Positions 32,222-41,163 of a DNA stretch of 41,163 nucleotides are shown here, in pieces. Within the stretch, counting starts at the first letter, position 1, and the number at the start of each line of letters is the position of its first letter. Under the pieces are notes generated by a model. That model saw only the letters and a list, made by a program, of their open reading frames with translations, was not told the DNA's origin and searched no databases. The translations under genes were made by a program, and so were the position numbers. Source of the stretch: Secundilactobacillus similis DSM 23365 = JCM 2765 (GTDB taxonomy: Bacteria > Bacillota > Bacilli > Lactobacillales > Lactobacillaceae); contig NZ_BBAD01000022.1 of NCBI RefSeq assembly GCF_001311075.1, positions 1 through 41,163 of the forward strand, read 5' to 3'.

Positions 32222-35200
32222 ATGGGGAATCGTAACAAGATCATGCGCTGCAATGCGAAGCAGCACTACAAAATGTATAAAGTGGGGAAGCGTTTCGTTT
32301 ACGCAAGTTTATCAGTTGTTGCGCTGGGTTCAGTGATGCTGTTAAGTCATACCACAGCCTCAGCGGATAGCACGACGGCAACAGTTGTAGTACTGGCACG
32401 ACCGAAACTGACAAGTCGGTAACGGCTTCTGATGTGACAACGCCAACGACAATTGCTACTGGTAACGAAACGGCTGGGACGCCTGCGTCTGATAACAGTG
32501 CAGTCACCAACCCAACCACAACTGATACAACAACGAATAACACGACAAACAACACATCGACAGATACCACCGGTGCGCAAACGGCAAGTGCGGCTTCAAA
32601 CCAAGTTGTCGCCGATGAAACCACTACGGCAACGGCCGCCAAGCAGAGCTTAATGATGTCTAGAGCCCTCGTTGCAGAACCAAAGTCGATTGCAACTGTG
32701 GACCAGTTAGATGGCAAATACGTGGATGATGACGGTAACGTGTCGGATATTGCCTTGGCAGTTAATGCTGGTGATGCCTCTGCCGCAACTTCAACAACAA
32801 TTCCAACTGATATTACTGATGTTTTTAACGGTCAAACTGACTCAAAAGTTACCGCTAATAAGGACATCTTTGGACAACTTTACACGGATCCAGCGACTGG
32901 TAAGCAGTGGATTCAATTGCTGACAGATAAGGTAACAAATACGGCGACATCTTATTCATTTGGAAATCAAATTGATACGACGCAGAGTTTTGAAATTCAA
33001 GGTGAACTATCACTAGATAAGCTTAACGGTGGTGGCGGTATTGGGATTATTTTGCAACCCGTTAATCCTAGTGAAGCTGGGATTGGTGCGGGCGCAAGTG
33101 CAAGTGCTGATATTGGGATTATTGGTCAAAAGGATACGACTTTTATCGGCTTTGACAACTATCAATCTGGTCAGCCTGGTTATAATGACACGCCTAACGG
33201 ATCATTAACGATTCGTCAAACTGATGGTACTGGAACGCCTGATGGTAGTGCGTTCGTTCAGATGAATATGGATAAAGCCAATAGTACCTCTGACGTAACT
33301 AACCCAGCTGGGACCAACCCCCACACGGCTCAAGTTAATGGTAAGGCCTATGATGTTTTATTTGATTACAAGTGGACCCCTGATACTGGAACGGTAGTTG
33401 ATGGTAAGGTGACCGGAACGATTACCGCAACTGTAACCGATGTGACAAACGGTGCGGTCAAAAAATTGACGGTGACAAGCGTTCAACTCAATCAAGCTGA
33501 GTCAGTCGCAATGTTCGCGGCAGCCGGAAGTGGTGGCGCAAACTACTTGGGCCGAATCAACTCTTTTACCTTAACCAAAGTTACAGAACCTACCACGGTC
33601 AACTACATCAACGTGAAACGGGTGAGGTGCTTCAAACTTCAACGACAGTTAATACCAACGTTGGGAGCAATCTAACCGTATCTGGGACCACAACAACTGG
33701 TGAAACGGTCTTTGGTGCACCAACCATTGAAGGCTTTACCTTTGTTGGGGCTGCCGGGACGGATGATAACGGCACTTACCAAAACGGCAAAGTGACCACG
33801 GTGAACACGGGTATGATGGGTGCTTCAACTAGTGGTGCCTACAACACGTTGAACGTTTACTACAAGGCCAATGGGACCCAACCAACCCGAAGCGTTGCGG
33901 ACTACACGATGCCAGACGGCACTACGGTTTCGGGTGTCGTTCAAACTGACACTGGCACCACGATAGCCGTTGATACGACCAACACGCCGGTCAAAGACGC
34001 TAGCGGTAGCAATATCACTTTCGGAACAGCGCTGACAGCAGTACCGATTCAACAAGTTGACGGCTACATTTCCGGCTACACCAAGGATGATGGTTCGTGG
34101 ACTGAAGCAACTGAGATTCCAGATGATAAACAAACTGGAAACTACGTTGTGAGCTACATTAAGCAGGCCCAACAACTGAACTCAACGGTGATGCAACAAG
34201 GCGATGCCAACCCAAGTATTTCACTAAACATTGCTGAAAATACAATCGATCCAAACGTGACGTTAACGCGTGATGACGTTGTGATCTCTAAGGATGGCAC
34301 AGTTGTGAGTGGCGCTTACGCTAATTTAGTAGCGGGCGGTTACACGATCGACCTATCTGATACTGGTAAGCAAGCAATTGCGACGGCTTACGGTGTGAGT
34401 GTTGATGAGCTGGATTTTACTAACTCAACTGCGACCTTAACCGTTGTTAGCATGACGGTGAGCGGTAACGACAACGGCACGACAACTGTGACCGGGACGA
34501 CGGCGCCTGGAACGACCGTTAGTATAACGGATGATGCAGGCAATACCTACCCTGTCACCGTTGGCGACGATGGTAGTTACACAGTTGACGTTCCCGTTGG
34601 CACTGATGGTGGCCAATTGACGGTGACGACGACCGATGACAATGGTGGCAGTTTAACCAAGGATGTAACGGTAAATGCAACGCCAACGTTATCAACTGAT
34701 CCAATCGTTAATAACAATGGCACAACGACGGTCACGGGGACAACGGTCCCTAACGCAACTGTCGACGTGACCGATGCAAATGGTGATAAACATACAGTTA
34801 CAACTGGTTCAGATGGTAGTTATACGGTGGATAATGTTCCCGTTGGTACCACAGACGGACAAGTCACCGTAACGACGACCGATCCAAGTGGTAACAGTAC
34901 GAGTACCAAAGTCGATGTGCCCGGCACGCCAACGTTAACGACTGATCCAGTCGTTAACAATAATGGAACGACTGACGTAACGGGTACGACAACGCCAGGT
35001 TCAACGGTAGTTATCACGGATGGTAACGGTGATCAGCATAATGCTACCGTGAACCCAGATGGCACTTACAGTTTTGATGATGTGCCAGTGGCTACAGATG
35101 GCGACAAGATTACGGTGACGACCACGGACTCTGATGGCAATACTAAGAGTACTGATATGACAGTATCGGGGACGCCAACGTTGACTACAGGTCCAGTAGT

Positions 35201-38200
35201 CAACAATAACGGCACGACCACGGTAACGGGTACCGCAACGCCAGGGACAACGGTAGTCGTTACTGACGGTAATGGCGATACGCATGATGTGACGGTTGAC
35301 CCGGATGGCACTTACAGTTTGGCTGATGTGCCAGTTGCTGCAGATGGTGGCAAAGTTACGGTAACCACAACTGATAAGGATGGCAATACTAAGAGCGTTG
35401 ATACGGCAGTGCCGGCAACGCCAACGTTGACTACCAATCCAGTAGTCAACAACAATGGCACGACGACGGTAACGGGTACGGCAACGCCAGGTTCAACAGT
35501 AGTCGTTACTGATGGTAATGGCGATACCCATGATGTTACGGTGAAGCCAGACGGCACCTATAGCTTAGACAATGTGCCAGTTGCTACAGATGGCGGCAAA
35601 GTTATGGTAACCACAACTGATACGGCTGGCAATACTAAGAGAGTTGATACGGCAGTGCCGGCAACGCCAACGTTGACTACCAATCCAGTAGTGAACAACA
35701 ACGGGACGACTGACGTAACTGGTACGACTAAACCAGGTTCAACGGTAGTCATCACGGATGGCAACGGCGCTCAGCATAATGCTACCGTGAACTCAGATGG
35801 CAGTTATACGTTAGATGATGTCCCAGTCTCTACAGATGGCGGCAAGATTACAGTGACGACCACGGATCCTGATGGTAATACTAAGAGTACCGATGTGACA
35901 GTATCGGGGACGCCAGCGTTGACTACAGATCCAGTAGTCAACAACAATGGCACCACGACGGTAACGGGTACCGCAACGCCAGGGTCAACGGTAGTCGTTA
36001 CTGACGGTAATGGCGACAAGCATGATGTCACAGTTGACCCAGACGGCACCTATAGCTTAAATAATGTACCGGTTACGGATGGTGGCAAAGTTACAGTGGC
36101 CACAACTGATACTGACGGCAATACTAAGAGTATCGATACGGCAGTGCCAGTAACACCAGCGTTGACTGCCAATCCAGTAGTGAACAACAACGGCACGACG
36201 ACGGTAACGGGTACGGCAACGCCGGGAACAACGGTAGTGATTACTGATGGTAACGGTGAAACACATGATGTGACGGTAACCCCAGATGGTACCTATAGCT
36301 TAGACAATGTCCCAGTTACAGATGGTGGCAAGGTAACTGTAGCTACGACCGATACAGATGGTAACACAAAGCGTACCGACGTGACGGTACCAGCAACACC
36401 AGCGTTGACTGCCAATCCAGTAGTGAACAACAACGGCACGACGACGGTAACAGGTACGGCAACGCAGGAACCACGGTAGTCGTTACTGACGGCAACGGTG
36501 ACACACATGACGTGACGGTCGATTCAGAAGGTACCTATAGTTTGACTGACGTGCCAGTTTCAGCAGATGGTGGCAAGGTTACGGTAGCCACAACTGACCC
36601 AGCTGGTAATACAACGAGTACTGATGTAACGGTGCCAGCAACACCAGTGTTGACTGCGAACCCAGTAGTGAACAACAATGGCACGACGACAGTAACGGGT
36701 ACCGCAGTGGCCGGTACGACAGTAATCATTACGGATGGTAATGGCGGCACGCATAACGTGACGGTTGCCCCAGATGGCACTTACAGTTTGGCCGATGTGC
36801 CAGTTTCAACAGATGGCGGTAAAGTTACGGTAGCTACAACTGATGCGGCTGGTAACACGAAGCGTACCGACGTGACAGTACCAGCAGCGCCAGAGTTGTC
36901 TACAAATCCAGTAGTGAACAACAATGGCACGACCACGGTAACGGGTGCGGCAACGACAGGGACAACAGTAGTCATTACTGACGGTAATGGCGACACACAT
37001 GACGTGACGGTTGGCTCAGACGGTACCTATAGCGTGAATGATGTGCCAGTTTCAACAGATGGCGGCAAGATTACAGTAGCCACAACTGATGCTTCTGGAA
37101 ATACAAAGCGCACTGATGTAGTTGTACCTGCAACGCCAGTGTTGACTGCAGATTCAGTAGTGAACAACAATGGCACGACTACGGTAACGGGTAAGGCAAC
37201 GCCAGGGACAACAGTAGTGATTACTGATGGCGACGGCAATACCACAACTAAGGACGTTGCCGTAGCAGGTACACCAGCGTTGATTACTAATGATGCTAAG
37301 AACGTCAACGGCACAACAACGGTAACTGGTACAACAACACCAGGATCAACGGTTACAGTAACCGATGGCGACAAGAGCTACACAGCTACAGTTGATGATC
37401 AAGGTAACTACACGGTAGATATTCCGGTTGGAGCTGACGCCGCAACCTTAACTGTTAAAACTGATGATGGTGCCGGTAATGCTACAACCCAAGATATTAC
37501 GGTAGCGAAGACACCAACGTTGACGACGAATGATGCCAAAAACATCAACGGAACAACAACGGTAACGGGTACGACGACGCCGGGTTCAACGGTGACGGTA
37601 ACTGATGGCGATAAGAGCTACACAGCCACGGTTGATGATAAAGGTAACTACACGGTCGATGTTCCAGTTGGGACAGACGCTGCAACCTTAACCGTTAAAT
37701 CTGACGATGGTGACGGCAACGCCACAACTAAAGATATTGCGGTAGCGAAGACGCCGACGTTGACTACGAATGACGCCAAAAACGTCAACGGTACGACAAC
37801 AGTAACAGGTACTACGACACCGGGCTCAACGGTGACGGTAACTGATGGCGATAAGAGCTATACGGCTACGGTCGATGGTAAAGGTAACTACACGGTAGAC
37901 GTGCCAGTCGGAACTGATGCCACAACGTTAACTGTTAAATCTGACGATGGTGCCGGTAACGCCACAACCAAAGACGTTGCGGTAGCTGGCACTCCAGCGT
38001 TGACGACTAACGATGCTAAGAACGTCAACGGTACGACAACGGTAACGGGTACGACCACGCCAGGGTCAACGGTGACAGTAACTGATGGCGATAATAGCTA
38101 CAAAGCCACAGTTGATGACAAGGGTAACTATACTGTTGATGTGCCAGTCGGGACGGATGCCACAACCTTAACTGTTAAGTCTGATGATGGTGACGGCAAC

Positions 38201-41163
38201 GCCACAACGCAAGAAGTTGCAGTAGCGAAGACGCCAGCGTTGACGACTAATGATGCCAAAAACGTCAACGGAACGACAACAGTAAAAGGTACCACGACAC
38301 CGGGATCAACGGTGACGGTAACTGATGGCAACAACAGTTACACAGCAACAGTCGACGCCGATGGTAACTACACGGTCGATGTTCCAGTCGGGACAAACGC
38401 CGCAACCTTAACCGTTAAATCTGACGACGGTGACGGTAACGCCACGACTCAAGCCATCACGGTAGCCAAAACACCGGATTTAACAACTAATGATCTTAAA
38501 AACACGGATGGTACAACGACTGTTGCGGGTACGACCACGCCAGGTTCGACCGTGACAGTAACTGATGGTGATAAGAGCTACACAGCCACAGTTGATGATA
38601 AGGGTAATTACACGGTGGATGTGCCAGTCGGAACTGACGGTGGATCATTAACGGTTAAAACCACAGATGCTGATGGCAACATCACCAGCAAGGACGTTAC
38701 GGCGGACCCAACGCCAGCTTTAACAACTGCACCAATCGTTAACGCGAATGGGAACGTTACGGTAGCTGGTACCACTGATGCCGGTAACACGGTCACGGTA
38801 ACCGATGCTGCTGGTAAGGTTTACCCAGTAACGGTCAAAGCTGACGGCAGTTACACGGTGGATGTACCGGTTGGCACTAATGGCGGTGATTTGACTGTTA
38901 AGACGACCGACGCTGATAGTAACAGTACCAGCAAGAAGTTGACCGCGGACAGTACGCCAGTTGTGACAATTTCGCAAGTCACGAACCAGGATAACAACGC
39001 AGCGGTTACAGGAACGACGACTCCGGGCGCAACAGTCAAGTTAGTCGATCACGATGGTCAAACTGTAACAACAACGGCGGATGCTGATGGCAAATTCAGC
39101 TTTGCGACTGTCGCAACCATCGCTGAAGGTGAACCACTGACGATGACGACCACTGATCCGGCGGGCAACAGCACGGTAACCACGGTGACAGTACCAGCAA
39201 CACCAGAAGTGACGGTAACGACACCGATCAACACGGATGGTGGGACCACGATCACAGGGACTACGCCAAAAGGTAGCACCGTCGTTGTGACCGATGAAGC
39301 GGGGAATAACTACCCAGCCACAGTTGATGCCGATGGCAATTACACTGTTCCGGTAACAGTTGGAACTGATGGTGGCAAGCTGACAGTGACAACCACTGAT
39401 CTAGCAGGTAACGTGACGACTAAGGACGTAATGGTTGCCGCTACACCGGATTTGACCCCAGATGATGCTAAGAACGTTGACGGCACGACTGCCGTTACCG
39501 GGACCACAACGCCAGGTAGCACCGTAACCGTGACGGATGCCGATGGCAATACGTACACGGCAACGGTCGATGGCAGTGGTAAATACACTGTTCCAGTAAC
39601 AGTTGGCGCTGATGGTGGTAAATTGACGGTGAAAGCTACGGATGCTGCTGGTAATAGTAAGCGTACTGAAGTAGATGTAGCCGGGACCCCAGCGCTGACT
39701 GTGGCTCCAGCTGCAACGTAGATGAAACTGCAACGGTAACGGGTACGACAGAACCAGGCAACACAGTTGTTGTGACTGATGAAGCCGGTAAGGAATATCC
39801 AGCTACAGTTGATGTGGATGGAAACTACACGGTCGATGTCCCAGTTGATGCGGATGGTGGCAAGTTGACGGTAAAGGCAACCGACACTGATGGCAACAGC
39901 AAGAGTACCGAAGTAGACGTCGCCGGGACCCCAGCGTTAACGACTAATCCAGCGAAGAACGTAGACGGCACAACCGCAGTAACGGGTACGACAGAACCAG
40001 GCAACACGGTCGTTGTGACTGATGAATCTGGTAAAGAATATCCAGCTACAGTTGATGCGGATGGAAACTACACGGTCGATGTCTCAGTTGATGCGGATGG
40101 TGGCAAGTTGACGGTAAAGACAACCGACACTGATGGCAACAGTAAGAGTACAGAAGTAGACGTAGCAGGTACGCCGGTATTGAGCGTAAATCCAGCTGCT
40201 AACGTGGATGAAACTGCAACGTTAACGGGTAAAGCTGAGCCGGGCAACACGGTTGTTGTAACCGATGAGGCCGGTAAAGAATACCCAGCCGAAGTTGACG
40301 CCGATGGTAACTACACAGTTGATGTTCCAGTGGAAGCCGATGGTGGTAAGCTAACCGTCAAAACGACTGACACGGATGGTAACAGTAAGAGTACCGAAGT
40401 TGATGTAGCGGGTACGCCAGCGTTGACTACGGATCCAGTGAAGAACGTAGACGGTACAACGACGGTAACGGGTAAAACTGAACCAGGCAACGCAGTGGTA
40501 GTCACTGACGAAGCCGGTAACGAATATCCAGCCGAAGTTGACGACAACGGTAACTACACAGTCGATGTTCCAGTGGATGCGGATGGTGGCAAGTTAACGG
40601 TAAAGACGACCGATACTGACGGCAACAGTAAGAGTACTGATGTTGATGTAGCAGGAACCCCAGCGTTGACCACTGATCCAGCGAAGAACATTGACGGCAC
40701 AACGACAGTAACGGGTAAGACAGAGCCAGGCAACACAGTTGTTGTGACTGATGAAGCCGGTAAGGAATACCCCGCTACGGTTGACGACAACGGTAACTAC
40801 ACAGTCGACGTTCCAGTAGATGCCGATGGTGGCAAGTTAACGGTAAAGACAACCGATACTGATGGTAACAGTAAGAGCACCGAGGTCGATGTCGCCGGCA
40901 CCCCAGCGTTGACCACTGATCCAGCGAAGAACATTGACGGTACAACGACGGTAACGGGTAAAACTGAACCAGGTAATACAGTGGTAGTCACTGACGAATC
41001 TGGCAAAGAATATCCAGCTACAGTTGATGCCGATGGTAACTACACAGTCGATGTCCCAGTAGATGCCGACGGTGGTAAGTTGACGGTCAAGACGACCGAT
41101 ACAGATGGTAACAGTAAGAGTACCGAGGTCGATGTCGCCGGTACACCAGCATTAACGACGGAC
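32222..41163 (+). CDS. giant cell-surface adhesin with lectin, MucBP, MBG and Ig-like repeats (partial, frameshifted as sequenced)
   Basis: At least about 2980 residues, running off the right edge, so the wall anchor is not seen. Order: a KxYKxGKxW-type signal peptide (KQHYKMYKVGKRFVYASLSV, cleavage near SADS); a Thr/Ser/Asn-rich stalk; and an L-type lectin-like domain (about 32790-33570, with ADIGIIGQKDTTFIGFDNYQ). Next come a MucBP domain (about 33590-33870, VNYINVETGEVLQ), an MBG-like domain (34150-34450) and at least 28 Ig-like units. Four single-base deletions break the frame: about 32389, 33615 (GG to G), 36464 (CC to C) and 39714 (A run). Each is restored by one base. The start at 32222 has GGAGGAG 8 bases upstream. 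It probably binds mucin or glycans and extends far from the wall. Confidence 0.85.
34455..37303 (+). repeat. Ig-like repeat array A (246-bp units)
   Basis: About 12 units of 82 residues, each starting VVNNNGTTTVTG and containing VTDGNGDTHDVTV and DGGKVTVTTTD. Units begin at 34704, 34950, 35196, 35442, 35688, 35934, 36177, 36420, 36665, 36911 and 37157. Units at 35934 and 36177 are one codon shorter (243 bp). The last unit, at 37157, is a shortened hybrid. Confidence 0.9.
37304..38743 (+). repeat. Ig-like repeat array B (240-bp units)
   Basis: Six consecutive units of exactly 240 bases (80 residues) of the form GTTTVTGTTTPGSTVTVTDG, then KSYTATVDDKGNYTVDVPVG and TLTVKSDDGDGNATTKD. Adjacent units are very similar at the base level. 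Confidence 0.9.
38744..39717 (+). repeat. divergent Ig-like units between arrays B and C
   Basis: Four units of about 80-82 residues of the same fold. They differ in sequence from each other and from the neighbouring arrays (for example ATVKLVDHDGQTVTTTADAD). Confidence 0.75.
39718..41163 (+). repeat. Ig-like repeat array C (243-bp units)
   Basis: Units of exactly 243 bases (81 residues) start at 39718, 39961, 40204, 40447, 40690 and 40933 and continue past the window edge. The pattern is TEPGNTVVVTDEAGKEYPA, then VDVPVDADGGKLTVKTTDTD. They are much more alike than the units of array A. Confidence 0.9.

Noticed and set aside
34820..41006. Many open frames of 60-90 codons on the minus strand with a 243-246 base period
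   Set aside because: They mirror the adhesin repeats in antisense, lack ribosome sites, and arise from Thr/Val/Asp codon bias.
34455..41163. Regular direct repeats resembling a CRISPR array or satellite
   Set aside because: The period is 240-246 bases with a continuous coding frame of Ig-like domains. There are no short repeat/unique spacer pairs and no cas genes.

Overview
The window looks like a chromosome segment from a Lactobacillaceae species of the plantarum/brevis type. Supporting signs are the L. plantarum-type gallate decarboxylase LpdC with a divergent LysR regulator, a KxYKxGKxW signal peptide, LPXTG and lectin/MucBP surface proteins, AGGAGG ribosome binding sites, cre-like sites and moderate GC. 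I cannot name the species from sequence alone. There are no rRNA, tRNA, CRISPR or prophage modules. The only mobile-element trace is one truncated IS5-like transposase gene.

Layout. 1-5.1 kb: small zinc-ribbon, hypothetical and Mor-type regulator genes, a WYL regulator, and an operon of a zinc-ribbon/DUF805 membrane protein, a TcaA-like protein and a secreted basic protein. 5.1-8.3 kb: an OhrR-like redox sensor with a flavoprotein disulfide oxidoreductase under paired operators, a SpoIIM-like membrane protein and a thioredoxin-type arsenate reductase. 8.3-12.2 kb: a Bcr/CflA-type efflux pump behind what looks like a translational attenuator, then lpdC and its LysR regulator. 12.2-18.8 kb: TetR plus DUF4097 protein, ridA, small secreted and hypothetical proteins, an ABC-2 exporter operon with TetR and clustered operators, and a PepSY lipoprotein. 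18.9-23.8 kb: a secreted protein, the transposase remnant, an LPXTG choice-of-anchor A protein, a nitroreductase and a sugar O-acetyltransferase. 24-27.6 kb: a ribose-type sugar ABC transporter. 27.8-31.6 kb: two operons (NAD(P)-binding protein plus Zn alcohol dehydrogenase; DHA2 efflux pump plus merR) that share a matching MerR-type promoter with a 19-bp spacer. 31.6-41.2 kb: a giant lectin/MucBP adhesin with at least 28 tandem Ig-like units, running off the right edge behind a long structured leader.

An overriding technical point is that about a dozen genes, including conserved transporters, are interrupted. Every interruption is repaired by adding one base to a short homopolymer. This one-sided pattern is much better explained by uncorrected sequencing deletions than by real gene decay. 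I therefore annotate the affected genes across their full repaired span and state where each shift lies.

The most interesting candidates are the attenuator in front of the efflux pump (8327-8440), the two-operon MerR regulon (27848-31573), the redox operon with an atypical flavoprotein (5150-7021), and the giant adhesin with its higher-order repeat structure and unusual leader.
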